Below are positions 23,601-35,354 of a stretch of DNA of 64,000 bases, piece by piece. The position numbers and the translations under genes are program-made. The stretch is taken from contig WHUZ01000019.1 of the NCBI GenBank assembly GCA_015179045.1, positions 558,001 through 622,000 of the forward strand, read 5' to 3'. The notes under the pieces were generated by a model. The model had not been told where the DNA came from, ran no database searches, and saw only the letters and a list, made by a program, of their open reading frames with translations. The stretch comes from Kalaharituber pfeilii. Its lineage: Eukaryota; Ascomycota; Pezizomycetes; Pezizales; Pezizaceae. Every line of letters starts with the position of its first letter. Within the stretch, counting starts at the first letter, position 1.

Positions 23601-24248
23601 ATTGTCGCCTACCAGTTCCAAAGCTTCCCGCGTGTGCGCAATGGCCTTCTCAAGGTCATCTCTCTCCTTATGACTCTCGTATCTTTCGTGCAGCAGCGCG
23701 CCCAGGTTCAGCAAGCCAATCATGCCATAACTGACTACCCTGCTTTCTGCAATTGTAGGAGGCGCCAACGAACTGGACAGTTGTGGAATTTGTGGGTTCT
23801 TCCGATACAGACTGAGGCCTTCCTCCGCCAACTCAATTGCCCTATTCAGGTCTTCATCCCTTTGCGGCCCACCATACCTTGACCTCCTTCCCAAGTTCTC
23901 GCTCAGTAAGAACAGGAGTAAAGGGCGTAAGGAATGCCCCGCCGGTGCGGCCCCGAGCAAAATACCCTCAACAAAAATCCTAGCATCCAGCTCTTCCGGA
24001 CTATCGTTCTTAATCTCCCTCTCTAGCCGACGCGCCGCGTCTTCCCTGCATAGATCCTCCCAATATCGCAAAACTGTATCTTCATCGACATGAACCCCGC
24101 GACCCGCAGCGTCATACTTGGCCTCCAGCTCTCTTCGGATGTTTTCACTCCAGACTAACCTTTCCTCATCCAGACTAGATTCCGCTTTCTTTGAGACGTC
24201 ACCGTATTGCGACATTGCATTCTGACTGCTGCCTTCATTATCAAACAT
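20604..24248 (-). CDS. TPR-CHAT protein with degenerate catalytic dyad
   Basis: Intronless, 1214 aa. From about residue 125 to 660 there are at least ten TPR-like units of roughly 50 residues with the pattern DLnxAIxxAxxALxL (for example RDDLEKAIAHTREALEL). About residues 860-1214 form a CHAT domain, a caspase-like peptidase fold, ending in the typical GVVGTMW...FYRCLG segment. Active CHAT proteases have His in an HxACHG-type motif and Cys in an LSACQT-type motif. Here those segments read YFACYCTTD (Tyr1072 in the His position) and LCFPVVQS (Val1118 in the Cys position), while the surrounding strands are well kept. I infer a pseudo-protease or a pure interaction or sensor module. TPR-CHAT proteins are expanded in fungi and are suspected of regulated cell death or non-self recognition, by analogy with bacterial CHAT (TPR-CHAT/Craspase) systems. 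No gasdermin-like partner is visible nearby. Confidence 0.85.
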   Translation of the reverse strand: MFDNEGSSQNAMSQYGDVSKKAESSLDEERLVWSENIRRELEAKYDAAGRGVHVDEDTVLRYWEDLCREDAARRLEREIKNDSPEELDARIFVEGILLGAAPAGHSLRPLLLFLLSENLGRRSRYGGPQRDEDLNRAIELAEEGLSLYRKNPQIPQLSSSLAPPTIAESRVVSYGMIGLLNLGALLHERYESHKERDDLEKAIAHTREALELVGDNAVYVKRRLAALHNLSLLLELRYYWTGDRDDLNNAFGTAREALVLATKSRIPSEQLAEFQYLLGIQLEARFQQTGDLSSLSMAIHLARAAVKRTSGLPKKQATYHQRLGSMLNLRYTITGMANDAEEAIMCARRSIKAGVSVQSNYSLLAGLYEAKYHMDGNPRDLDESLTCRHLALELMPKADANGVPDLTALVTALRSQYVGIGGLEDLNRSIDILQGMLTARADKMDRREHTNVTSSLGIMYEARYDCTGSSDDLNNAIALAEATISNVSHDSPDLIQFQGQLAFRLQRRFRLNNDINDIESAIAWGSQALSFTPETCLYRPNLLYSLSRSLALLYLHNKDPIELDFALSIGSEAAEEFPESNPDFSPAMIHLGDLLMMACDREPNQEEKSTWVYWALQFFMTALQCWSATPRYRLEAAQKAAKLHMALAGIIHNVVGELGEPPERVAEHRQIAYEILAEAVGLFPLLTARVLTEDERHRDTTSLRLSLASNAAAMAIKSGKNAYEAARLLEIERGIVMGSLQSLWQDISTLEKAYPALARKFDRLQKKIAETAVASAAVGVDGVNPGDGSGGVSGSGLGEVPTPGGGPVGSMFVHNLKEHRMRDIRMLEGTLRKIQEKPRFESFLSPTEMDLRNAAIEGPIVAVNVTEAGSDAVIIQANGITSVGLDIENTWVEKWIGGWEREVVGVEGKQRREGSVRMVLKGLWEKVVRPVLKAVGFYKEGMVQGTLPRIWWIGIGVMAKAPLHAAGAYDAEGGGECTARYCVSSYTLTVNALVHSRLRAGESVAEGKVPKAVFITMPEISGSPPLTGAQHVDAIVSLLRSDGLDAVVLHKPDVETAVNTIRSANIIYFACYCTTDSEDPRRTGVLLRDQEGGLEVLTVKKLLEARHGKGGLLCFPVVQSVDGGLDVGNVVGVLQVGAGVTGVVGTMWGGNEGDEEGVGMNVWREFYRCLGRSVGAEKGRGAKALREAVENVKKGSIGRAKMVGEWARFAYWGA

Positions 24249-25019
24249 ATCTATCTAATATTTGCTCGGCGGCAGAATATGCCACCTTTTGGTTGTGGCA
24301 GCTCAGAAGTGTGACTTCGCCAGGGGTCAAAGAATCGAATGTGTGATGTGTGTTTGTGGGGTGTACCTTATTCTTTTCATACACAGAGACGAAAAATCAA
24401 AACTGTTAACCACATTGTATTCTAAGCATTTTCATGATGCCGATAAATTGACAAGAAAGAAACGAAAACGGAAGAAAACAATAAAGGTGTATAAGAACCT
24501 TTACAGCTTCAGCTCCTCTTGCAGAATCGTGAAATTTCCCTAGATCTGACGATGTCCAGTAGGTCGTTGCCACTGATGCTTACCAGGGGGAGCAGAGAGG
24601 ATTCTGCTTCGTGATCAATGGTGTAGTACAAGTTGACTTCAGCAGTTGTATCTACGTTCCTGGATTCGAAGTCCGATGTGTATATTTGCCATCGACAGGT
24701 TAGCTTAGCCAGCCATAAGGTAGGTACAAGGGTATCTATCGTGAATACCTTGATGACAGCATCCGAGCCCGCGATCGTTGGAAATGATTTAATTCCTCCT
24801 TCTTCTTCATTTAGCGTTGTGTAAGGCTTATATGGATGGCAATGGGGTCCATTGCGGGTTCACGCTGTTCTGAGCAGCATCAAACGTTTGCTGTTCAGTG
24901 GCATCACAACGCAATCCTGACCGACCTGTGTGATCGATCTCCTGCGTGCTCGATAATGCAGCGTGTATTCCGAACGCTGCGTGCAGCTACGTCAAGCCAA
25001 ATACGTGTCAGTCGTGAGG

Positions 25020-25500
25020 ACTTACGATCGCGCGATTGAGCGCCTGAGGCAGCCTACGGGGGGGGGGGGGGTCTCCTGCGCTGCGGATACGCGATAGGGG
25101 CCTGGTGACGGGCGGCGGGGGCGGGGCCGCCCCACCGCCGTCCTGGACAGGAAGCGCGTGCCCCGCCGGGGCTAGAGGGCGCCAGAGCCCAGGCGTGCGG
25201 CGGCCCCGGCTGGCCCTGTCTATGCGCATTATTATGTAGCGCATGCAAGCGCTTGCTGTAGCTCCCGGCGGCTTCCAAGTGCTCGGTAGCTGCATATGCA
25301 TGTCTGACATCGATGATGCAAGCGGGGTATCCGCCCTGACTGACTGACTGACTGACTGACTGACTGACTGACTGACTGACCCGTCCGAGGCAACCACAGC
25401 ACGGCGCCGAGCTCTGCAGCACCTCAGTCAGTCTAGGCAGCGTCCACAGCGCCGACGATCGCCGGACAGCGCAACCTATTCGCTGCAGACTGCGTGAGAG
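25020..25500. other. GC-rich island with G14 and (CTGA)11 tracts
   Basis: A stretch of clearly higher GC than its flanks, including a run of 14 G (25058-25071), GGGCGGCGGGGGCGGGGCCG-type sequence near 25110-25130, and 11 tandem CTGA units (25336-25380). A 178-codon frame on the minus strand crosses it, but its composition (poly-Pro, repeated VSQS from the microsatellite) looks like a by-product. It could be a CpG-island-like promoter, a remnant of foreign DNA or a structured non-coding locus. Confidence 0.5.
25336..25380. repeat. (CTGA)11 microsatellite
   Basis: Eleven uninterrupted tetranucleotide units, CTGA in the + strand. Perfect, so probably length-polymorphic. Confidence 0.95.
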
Positions 25501-27378
25501 GATAAAAATCAAGCACATGAATGTACGTACGGCGGCGGCAGCAAAGGAATTTTTCACCTCACCAGCAGAGAGCTCTGGTTGGGAGGCCAATCAGCTGTGC
25601 ATGATAGCTGTTACACCGATCGGTTAGAACAGCCAAGCGGCTAGTCCACACCGCAACGTTGATCTTCATCGATTTGCCCCACTTACCCCTCCAGTTATTT
25701 AAAAAAAAAAAAAAAAAAAAATGCATGCAAAAGCAGCCTGCAAAAACGCGGAAGCCTCCGCTGGTATATGATACCTCGGTGGGAAGCGAGATTATTTCCC
25801 TGTATTGAACTGGGGTATTCCAGAACGCATCACAATTCTATATTGTCATACCTCGGCTGCCTGCGACAATCCCTTATGCAAGGTTAGCTCCAACCACGTA
25901 TCCCGTTCGAGGTTGCGGAAACTCAAGAGCTATCGGGGAATAGGCTCGTTAAACCAGCTCAACTCAATTGTTCACATACCTCGATGCGCGATTATAAACT
26001 GCATTGGCACCGTCATACATCCCTTTCTCTTTCTCCGAGCCGATGCTATACAGCCCGAGGCTGAGTCCCACTTACCCACCACGACTACATTGAGCTGTTC
26101 TTTGGATCCACCCTAGCAGAGTAGTTGCTGTTCCCAGTAGCAGAGACAGTGAGCATATCATGAATGATAGGATGCCGCAGCTGCCGCGGTATCAATGCTC
26201 GTACCTTTTCCATGTCGACAATACCCACGGAAATGAAATCTGCGCAATATCTGAGAAGTTTTAACCAGATTTAATGGGCTGAGAACTGCCGATTAGGAAC
26301 TAAGGTATAGCTAGCATGAGCAAAACTGAGTTTTTTTCCTTCACCGCTATAGAATCACTCCTGGCACTGCAGAAGTTGCTGCATTCAACAGAGGTTAGAT
26401 TGAAAATCAAGAATAATGTCTCTGATGGTGTGGCTATCTTCGAAAGTAGAGTGTTTGGTGACCGAGATTGAACTATCAGCTTGAACTTGCTATTAACTCA
26501 AGAAAAATCACGCTGATGGATGTCCCTGCAGGGCACAAGCCCAGGTAGTAGAATACTGTAACGTTTTGACCAGATGTTTTCCCCAGCTGCAGAGAACGCC
26601 GTGTTTGAAGTTAGCAGCAGGTGTGGATAAATGGAAGGCTTGTGAAGCAATATGTCGCTCAATCCTGTCGATATGGGCTTGGAATCCTCATATTAAGGTA
26701 TAGGATGGTTGCACTCGAAATGAACTAGAAAGTGGCAGCACCTGGAAGTCGCCTCTTGCAACCGCAAAGCCGGAACAGGAGGAGGCTGAAGGCCTTTTAT
26801 ATCATAATCAGAGGACAAAACTGAGGGGGATTTCACCTATAGCTTTAATAGCTTCAATCAGTGGCCTATATAAATTAGATGTTAATATCGCAGTGACATT
26901 AAACATCTAATAGCCAATGCAGTCCAATTTAGACCCTCATTTAGAAAGTCATAGCCTTCTCGGCTCTGAGGAGGCTTCCAAACGCTGGAATCCGGATGGC
27001 AAATGGTGAATCCACTTAAGAAATTTCCCAAATTGGAGGATACAAAGGCACCGGAACAATGGCGTTCCCATGAAACAACCGTGGGGCTACCCTGAGACTG
27101 AGACAAGAAACCTGGGTGAGAATTCGAATCCGGACAAGCAGCAGATGCTAACTTAATCGGACGCCGGTCGGATGCGTGTTTGTGTTGAGAGGAGGGTGGG
27201 CAAACCCTTTTACAGGAGGCCCGGCAGATGAGGTTGAAGTAGTGAAAGGATGCTGGCTGCGGGATGAGGTGGAAAACGGGGGCAGCAACGTCATTGTGCA
27301 ACACCACGTTGAGGGTGCAGCGGGGCCGAAGGAAACTGCTTCAATAACGCCTAGTCTGATAAGAGCCCAGATTTCCTA

Positions 27379-27425
27379 GGCTGGCGCAATCCCTTCCCGC
27401 CGTCCCCAACAAAATTGCGCCAGCC
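27379..27425. repeat. Perfect 12-bp hairpin
   Basis: GGCTGGCGCAAT (27379-27390) and its exact reverse complement (27414-27425) flank a 23-base C-rich loop. It lies in non-coding DNA with no T run after it, so it is not an obvious terminator. It may be a small transposon terminus or a chance structure. Confidence 0.6.
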
Positions 27426-27645
27426 CGCGCGGCCCCAAACAATACTGATAAGAGTTGTTTGGTTCACTAGCAACACGAGCATGATCTGAATGGTCCGCCA
27501 ATGGCAAACAAGTACGTATACACAATGTTTGGTCAGAGGGCGGACACGAAGGGTATGCACTCGTGCAGTTCAAAAAAGTGAATTCAGCATTACGATCAGC
27601 AGAGCATACATGCGCAAATCTCATGCACAATTCACATACCAAAAC

Positions 27646-27648
27646 AAA

Positions 27649-27691
<43 letters not shown>

Positions 27692-27692
27692 A
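27646..27692. repeat. (AAAT)n microsatellite
   Basis: About twelve uninterrupted AAAT units in non-coding DNA. Confidence 0.95.
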
Positions 27693-28123
27693 GTATGATA
27701 AACAAACTTAAAAAGTTCCATGCGGCCGATTAAGCTGTCAGCAGTTGTCTGATGATCCTCAACCCCGCCCTACCCCGCCTGCTTAAGACCAACCCCTCAC
27801 AATACCCACGTGGCTTGCCATGCCGAACAGCCCAAGCTGAGTGAACCAGTAAGGTGCGAAAGATGCGAATGGATGTCAAGTTAGAACCATGAAATGGAAA
27901 AGACGCGAAATAATCCTGTAGAATACACCACTTATTAAATGAAATTTGCCATTGCGCAAAGCACAGTCACTTAAATCTGTAATCTATTCCAGGATTCGGA
28001 ACAGCAGTAAAGCGTACCAAAAAAAAATTCTGTCAATAGGTTAGTAGTACAAGCTCTCCCAGGTGGCTCAAGTCTATGGATATACCATGGCCAAATGAGA
28101 CTAAAAGCTGCAAAATCTTTTAT

Positions 28124-29056
28124 CTACCTCCCAAAGCACCTCCCCCAACCTACATCAGTCCACAATGCATTAGTGTTCTTCCTTTCATTATCACCATCCA
28201 TACGTCAATGGAATGTAGCCCCAAATGAATTGTGACCTACCTGGTAATCCACACCCCATCCCAACAATCAAATACATCAGAAATACCACCACAAATATCA
28301 ATAACGCCATCACCTTCACATTTTTCCACCACATTCTTCTCCTCAGTCCCCTACTCCTCCTTCTGAACTCTCCTGCATTCACATTCAACCTCCCTGTCTT
28401 ATCCACCAACAAATCAATCCTCTCCCCCCTCTCGAGCACCCGCTCAATATTCTCCGTCATGATCCCCCTCACATTTTCAATCTCTTCTTGTACCTTCTTG
28501 ACATTATCCTGTCCTCCAACACCACCGTAGCTAGCCATTACCGCGCTGCCAGAGGGCCCGCCGTCGGTAACCGCCGCGCTGAACTTGCCCATCTCCCGTT
28601 GAATGACGCCGTCAAACCCTTCCGCCACAGAGCTGACATAATTGTCTTCGAACTCTCGCTGTACGCTCAGGAGAAACGCAAATGGTACTTTCCGTCCGGC
28701 AGATGCAGGGCTAACCACAATATAGCTTAGTCCTTGGGGGTACTGAGTTGTTCCAGGGGTGGCGATGTAGCTCAGGAAGTGGTCCTGGTGCGTATATGTC
28801 AATTTACTCGTACTCGAGTGGCTGATTTTCGGAAGGATCAATGAGACGAGGTGAGTAGCGTGATTTAATAGATTAGTGGATAGTCTATTGAATGGTGCTG
28901 GAGGGGTAGAGGAAAAGATAATTGAGGATCCATGGGCAACACAAGCGCTGGAGAAGTTGGTTAACCCAAAGCTTCCGAAGCCAGAATGAAATATCAAGCA
29001 GAGACATACTAAATGAGAGGGGGATGTGTTGTCGACGATGAAGATGGTGCAGCCAT
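28124..29056 (-). CDS. VAMP7/Nyv1-type longin R-SNARE
   Basis: Three exons on the minus strand: 29056-29010, 28947-28241 and 28149-28124. Intron 1 has a GTATGT donor and CTCCAG acceptor and intron 2 a GTAGGT donor and TGTAG acceptor; both junctions restore conserved family sequence (PLIYACVAHGSSIIF at the start, CGLPGWGRC at the end). The protein is 259 aa: longin domain at about 14-125, R-SNARE motif at about 164-220 with zero-layer Arg190 (VLERGERIDLLVDKT), and one C-terminal membrane anchor at about 228-248 with almost no luminal tail. Longin R-SNAREs pair with Qa/Qb/Qc SNAREs in fusion at endosomes and the vacuole; whether this is the Nyv1 or a VAMP7-like plasma-membrane form cannot be told here. 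It diverges from the MARVEL-like gene, with about 1 kb shared between their starts. Confidence 0.88.
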
Positions 29057-30104
29057 CGCACTCACTCAGCTAAGGCGTCTAACAGAAGTATGGTTCTAAT
29101 GGAAACAAAGCTAGTGTACTGATAACCTCAAAACTGTAGGTGGCTCTGTCCTTGCTAGTATCGTCGTTCTTCTTCGAGATGAAATAGCTTATGAATGCGG
29201 AAAAATCAGATTCGTTGAGATCGTAATCAGTTGAGGGCTGGGGAAAGCTTGCCTTGTTCCAGGTTGATGACGATTTTGTGTTAGGCGGAGCTCACGCTTA
29301 AGTAATGTGATCAAGCTTACATCCTAGCTTGCTTGGCACGGAGGACTCGTAGCCATAACAACCTAATTTGTTTGCATCCCAACAGTGTACCGTGTTTCTT
29401 TCTAATTATTATTATTGTCTGACGTGCCTAGTACTCTGCACGTGCCCATGATACAAGAATAGTTGCTTCAATGATCGTCACTAAAGTCATGACAAAAGCC
29501 CGCAAGTACGATGCGCTGTTTGGAAGCATTGATTGATCGTAGCCTTAGAATACTTTATTTGCGCTGAGCTGTAGTTCGTTGTTTGTTGTTGAACCCATAG
29601 GTCTCACCAATTGTTTACAGACTTCGGACCCCATCCCGCACTCTGATTTGTGCATACGCAACGCTCAGTGTGTGGTCAACATATCCTTCCCTGTTTTCCT
29701 ACCTTCTAGTCTCATCTGTTCTCTCCCAATCCTAGTCACAAAAAGCTGCAAAAATAATAGATTAATTTAAATCTCCACGTAGCAACCCGACGAGTACAAG
29801 GCCAAGATCCAACTGACACGAAATTGGTATCATTGTTTACTTGGACACACCGTGACATTGCATCCAACGTACAGACCAACCGATATACAAGCATCGCTCA
29901 GGCTCGTGAACCTTATCGCCCATTCAATTTTTGACACACTATCTGCTCACCGGCTCTTTTCGGATTTCGGCGACCGATCGTATAACGATATTCTAGTATT
30001 AGCAACGTGCGCGCACTGCACGGTGGATCGCTGTCAGCTGGTACCTGGAATTCGACGCATTACAAGAGTAGTCCCGATTGATATTGGTCTCTAACTCACT
30101 CGCA
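29057..30104. promoter_or_regulatory. Shared upstream region of the divergent SNARE and MARVEL-like genes
   Basis: About 1.05 kb separates the two start codons. No TATA box or repeated motif stands out, apart from a TTATTATTATT stretch near 29406-29416. Co-regulation is possible from the arrangement but not shown by any motif. Confidence 0.4.
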
Positions 30105-30861
30105 ATGAGCTCCCGGTTCATTCCAAGCTTTCCACAGGCACTTCGCCTACTTCGGTTCCTACTCTCACTCATCATCGCTGGAGTCCTCGGCACGGCATTC
30201 CGAAACCATGATGACATGTGGAACACGGGTATCAAGCAAGCAGGAGGGTTAATGATGTTTTCTGTATGTGCACCTACCACCTTTCTCCCTCCAGAATGTA
30301 TCCCCAACTCACACAAACCCCACTACCTCCACTTCTAGTCCATCTCCACAATCCTCTATGACTTCTATACTTTCCTGTTCTCCGTCGACGCAAAAATCCA
30401 TGATTGCACCTACTCGCGGCGCTTCAAGTTTATCCATACTCTTATCGAGGGCCTCATATGCATGTTCTGGTGGGCATCTCTCGGCGCCGTCGCGGTAGCT
30501 GTTGAGAGTATGCTTATGATTGATACCAATGGGAATCTTCTCGTTCGCAGACAGGATGACGGACAATGGAAGCCAGATACGGGAAACACTTCACCTCAGC
30601 CCACGACAACTCAAACAACAACAACGACTGGTACCCCAACGCCTTCGACCGAAGACTATAAGGCTACCGCTACAGGCAAGGAAATGGTAGTGGGGAGTAT
30701 GGCATGCGCAGGATTGGTGGGGTATGTTAGATGTCCCCTTGACGTCTTGAGTAGTCGTGAAACTTGTAGAATGGCCGAGACTAATAGTATATCGTTACCC
30801 TTTTAGTGGATTGTCGACAATCCTCTGGATTCTTGCATCCCACCGCTCGATCACCAAATAA
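30105..30861 (+). CDS. MARVEL-like four-TM membrane protein
   Basis: Three exons, 30105-30263, 30339-30721 and 30807-30861 (donors GTATGT and GTATGT, acceptors TTCTAG and TTTTAG; phases 0 and 2), give 198 aa. Four hydrophobic segments are seen: about residues 13-33 (LRFLLSLIIAGVLGTAF), 46-70 (GGLMMFSSISTILYDFYTFLF), 86-112 (HTLIEGLICMFWWASLGAVAVAVES) and about 165-190 (MACAGLVGGGLSTILWILAS). The loop before the last TM is Thr/Pro/Gln-rich. The size, spacing and short basic C-terminus (SHRSITK) fit the fungal MARVEL-type family of plasma-membrane or vesicle proteins. This is a topology call and I recognise no diagnostic motif. The exon structure is well supported because each splice restores a continuous TM helix. 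Confidence 0.75.
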
Positions 30862-33800
30862 AGAACCCCATGTTCGTTACTGGTATATGAACTGCTACGC
30901 TCACTGCCATAGCCCAATCCACAACATACCATACCCCACCAGCTTTATCGTGTTTTCGCCCTCGCTTCGACAATGTTCTTTTTTTAATCCGACTGTATAA
31001 AACCCTTAGTACACCATATATCCCCTCACATGCTGGTAGAATTCCAGTAAATGTCAGATGTGTTTAGTTGTTATGGGTGGCGCAACTGCTGAAAGATATC
31101 CGAGTCCTCCGTGTCGATCATGTGTCGATCTCTCACGGAGTTCTTATGTTCTCCTGTTTCTTTCTTATTCCACTTAAGTTTCTTTTTTGGTATCAATGTG
31201 CAACGACTCATGTTGAATGATTCTGAATGTCACCTAGAACATGAGATGACGGAGCTGAAGCCATATGCGTATGTATATATAACCTATAAGAATAATAATC
31301 AAATTTGAACGAGTGTGCAACGGATTACAGAATCTGGATATCATGAAAGCCTTGAATCCCCCGGTGGTTCTGCAGATGTAGTTGGAAGCCCGGCGGCAGA
31401 TAACCTTCATGAACCAAGCCACCCGCAAGGATATATATATATTCTTTGACTGGCAGTATCTATATATATATAAAGCTGTGCATTTCAAGGTAAGGAATGT
31501 AAACCAGGAATTCGAGGCTGGCTAGGAATGTGATGGGATGTCCAAACAGGTATAATAATAGAAGACATCACCATGGCTGATGAGTCTCACGCACGAGGTG
31601 ATGTATACAAGTAAGCGATAAGTATCGATCAGAAGGACTCGGATAGCAGGCTAACTATTACTCTGCCTGACCGGCTTACCAAATCGTCCCTACTGCCTCA
31701 TGGCATGTAGTCTATCGGAGCTAACAGCCTCGTACCGAGCCCCTCGTAGATCTAAGGGAGGCATACGATTTAGAGACAGATATGCATTCCTGTCATCAAC
31801 GGTAGCTGCAGGAATGTTACAGGTGTAATACATGGATTTTGGGCAGAATTTGAGGCCTGCAGTTAGTGTTGATATTTCTTAAAGACAACTGGTTGAGTGC
31901 CCCGACCCTGCAGGTGCAATGACGGAACACTGTAGAATACTAGAATTCTGTTGCTAATGCAACATAGTCCTATCGAGGACACGTTTGCTACAAACGTTGA
32001 CAAGCACACCAATTTCAAATCGGATGCTCAGTGCAGTCTTGGAATCTCGACGACCCAGTCAGGATATATACGACATTCACAGGCATTAGAAGTCATGGTT
32101 CTAAAATCGGCTTCACTGCCACCCTACTCCCGACATCCTGATACCAAACAGCATCCGGATATGAGATATGAGGGTAAGTCCTGCGACTTTTCATCCGGCA
32201 AAGCTTCGCCATGATTCAAAACGGTGAGTCAATGAGAGGCAACTCCCGAACAGACCTATTCTCGTGCTCGGCCTTCCTGACAGATCCGTGTGATCCGTAA
32301 TCATGACTCGCAGTGATTTTAAACCAACACAGTTGATATTATACTATGAGGGATATACTGTATAAACACCCTGACCCCTGGCGCCACATCTAAGGCCCCA
32401 TGACTATGCACGAAAACTACGAAAACATTGTCTTATAGTATGCCAGTTAGTATCTTCGAGACTGGACTGGAAGATTTGTATTAGAACGTAGGTAATATAT
32501 TCAGGGTCAGGCAGCCTTCCGAATGACTCTATATCTTGGAATACAATTGACTCAAATGTATGCAGCCATAGTGAATACAGCCACATATACAGTGCAGGAT
32601 AGTGGCAGGGCAGTGATAATGCTGAGATTGGTTCAAATAATTGTGCCGATGTTGTGATGTTAATATTCATCTACTACCTCTGAGTAGCCGTTCAAAGATC
32701 GCAGATACGTAGAAACATCGGGGTTCGGGTTTATAAGTCGAGTGTTCGAATCAAGGCCAGAAAAAATATTAATTATATATTCTTGTGATGAAGTCTTTGC
32801 AGAGGATATAGGCCCTTGAGATTCATTGTTTGGCTGATACTGTGACCCTTAAAGAGACGAGATCGAGTGTAAAAGTATATCCTATTGGTCGTCCTCTTGA
32901 ACTTTAAATCCTTTTGCCTGGTTATTCATGCACCTTAATTTGTGGCTGATTACGATCGATCGAGGAAATGTTCTAGGAATGCAGATGTACCCCACGCAAA
33001 CGCCGCTGCCGCTATTAATCGTCACTTACCCACCCCGTTACGAACGAGTGTGACTAGGTACTTGAGTGCAGTGTGTACCTGCTGGCAAGGTAGTCAGGTT
33101 TCCCGGTCAATTGCAATATGTGAATTGATTCCCAATCGATGAGGAAGTAAGTCGACGATCATGAGATGAGGTGAGGGGCTCAGGGGCGCACACGATTGCA
33201 AGTGCACACCCGCCATGCAGCGTCTCTATGAGGGGTCCGCGCCTAATAGATCGTAAGAGGGGCAGATTAGAGAGATATGGAGGGGGAAGGTTAAATGTTG
33301 ACCGTGACCGGCGACAGACTCACGTAAGTGCAGAACGATATTGATAATGTGCGTAAGCGCGACATAATTTAATCAGGATCAGTTTTCAGTCCTGCGAGTG
33401 CAGGGAACGACAGGGCAATACAGGAGCAGGGGAGTGAGATACCAGGCAACTAGGTGATCATGGCAAGAGACTACAACCAGCTTAACTAGCAAGACCCCGT
33501 GATTGGAGATTCCAGCCAATGCGACGTGACGTGAAAAGATTTGTCAGTAGCATCACGCACTGAACTCTTATCACAGGATCACTCTGATAGACTGATTTCG
33601 AATTTCGAACTGGTGTTCGAAGGTTGCGTAGTATATATGGATACTTAACCAAACCAATATGACTGTCAGTCTCTAGCTGACTGTGAATTTGCATAGTGTT
33701 GACTTTCACCAAATAGACCGACTCTGTAAGAGGCTCACTATCATTCGTCCTCTCTGGGGCGGAGACCTACCGGGGTACGAGTTCAGACCTAAATATACAT

Positions 33801-35320
33801 GGGTATTTGCCCTAGTGAGATGCTTGATGCTTCCTTGCAATTGTGTTCTGAGTACCTATTCTAGGCCTAAGAGTTTTGTGGGTGTGAGAGAAACCAAAAC
33901 CAACAAGTGCGCAGTGCAGGAGTTCCTTTCATCGTATTCTGCTACCTGACAGCCCATTAATGCAGCTTCAATTTTGGAAATACTATGCCGGGAGGTGGGG
34001 ACTCCGATCGGAGAGAATGAGGGGTAAATGAGTTTTTGCCTGTACTTAGAGACGCCCAACGTGCTATTTTCACTCCAACCACAAGAACTTTTGACAGCGC
34101 CCAGAACAGCTTCCCCCTTGTTCTGATGCCGCACTTGCCAAACTTTGCAAGTACTGCCGATGCATCGGCCATTGGCATCTCAGCTGTTCACAGCCCGTGC
34201 CTGGCGTTGCTCAACTCTCTTCTAGACTTTTCCCCACACTATGACGTTGGGATGTGGCCGGTGCTATCCAAGTCATTGATATGGGAGCTAGTTCAGTGCG
34301 GGTTATGGTTGTTCTGATTATTCGAACGGGATATCTGCGGGCTAACATCAGCCCGGTTACATACATAAGCCTATGCATAGAGCTACGACGCTTGACAAAT
34401 ACGGAGCTTTATCCCAAATTCACCATGATCCTCGCCTATACGAAGCTGCTAGCGATTGGCCATGCCCAGTCTCGTTCGGTTCGACGCGAGACCAGAGGCT
34501 GAACAGCTAGTGTGGGTTGCCACCTCAGAAGTTCGCGGCTGATATTGTGCCATTCTGGGCTGGCCAGCAGCAGATGCGACTGCGGGGGGTTGTGAGGGGT
34601 GCCTCCTTTGCGCTTGTCTGTGTGCCAAAGCCGTTTAGCCCGACATTGCCTATCATATCCGATTATCGCCGAGCTACCCGAACCACAGGGATCCATGCAT
34701 ATGTATGCGCATTCGGAACGCAACCGCAGTTCACATCGCCGAAAGGTAGGGTTTTCTGGAACAGTGCTGTCATCTGGAGACAGAAGCTCCCACAGTATGA
34801 TATAGACTAGTCTCAAATCTAGAATCAAATTCAGGTGTCCAGTCACCACAATATAAGGTTTACAAAAGTGGCTCTTCCGATTGAATCTGACCAAGCTTCT
34901 GCTTCTTGGTTAAGGTTTGACCCGTGCACATTGAACAGGGCTCCTCCGTTATTCTTAACTTACCGCCGCTAGAGTTTAAACTCACTGGCATAGCCTTGCT
35001 GATCCGTAACGCCGCCTCAGTTGTGTCTCAACCCCGCCTCCTTCATCAGTAAACACTAGGCCAAGCTCATTTACCTTACTTTTTTCGGTCTCATTTCTGC
35101 AACAAACTGTATTTGCGGCGTTTGCGCTGAGGGATGACCTCTTCCCTCTTGTAACGCGTTTAAAAAAAATAAAAAAAAAAGGCTGTGAAGAGGAATTATA
35201 CCAACAATGGTGTGGGAATTCCACGTTCAGGAACCGTTTCATTTGATCCAGCGCAGTGCAAGCTGCGCGGCATTTCCACTAAACTTTGCTAGTCATGTGT
35301 ACTGTTCTTAGTTACCTTGA

Positions 35321-35354
35321 GGGGGGAGGGGGGAGGGGGGAGGGGGAGGGGGGA
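35321..35354 (+). repeat. (GGGGGGA)n purine tract
   Basis: Five blocks of five to six G separated by single A. It fits the simple G-quadruplex pattern and is in non-coding DNA. Confidence 0.85.

Larger units (their letters stand above)
24249..28123. other. Long gene-free interval
   Basis: Open frames here are short or artefacts of base bias. The interval holds the GC-rich island at about 25020-25500 with a (CTGA)11 tract, a 12-bp hairpin at 27379-27425 and an (AAAT)n tract at 27646-27692, each listed separately. There is also an A run at about 25702-25721. I see no gene. Confidence 0.5.

Noticed and set aside
25054..25590. 178-codon minus-strand frame across the GC island
   Set aside because: Repeated VSQS comes from the CTGA microsatellite and the poly-Pro end from G runs; not credible as a protein.
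27115..27145. TTCGAATCC resembling a tRNA B box
   Set aside because: No A box or cloverleaf arms at suitable spacing on either strand. No convincing tRNA was found anywhere in the window.
34436..34894. 152-codon minus-strand frame
   Set aside because: No recognised motif, and competing frames on the + strand cover the same bases.
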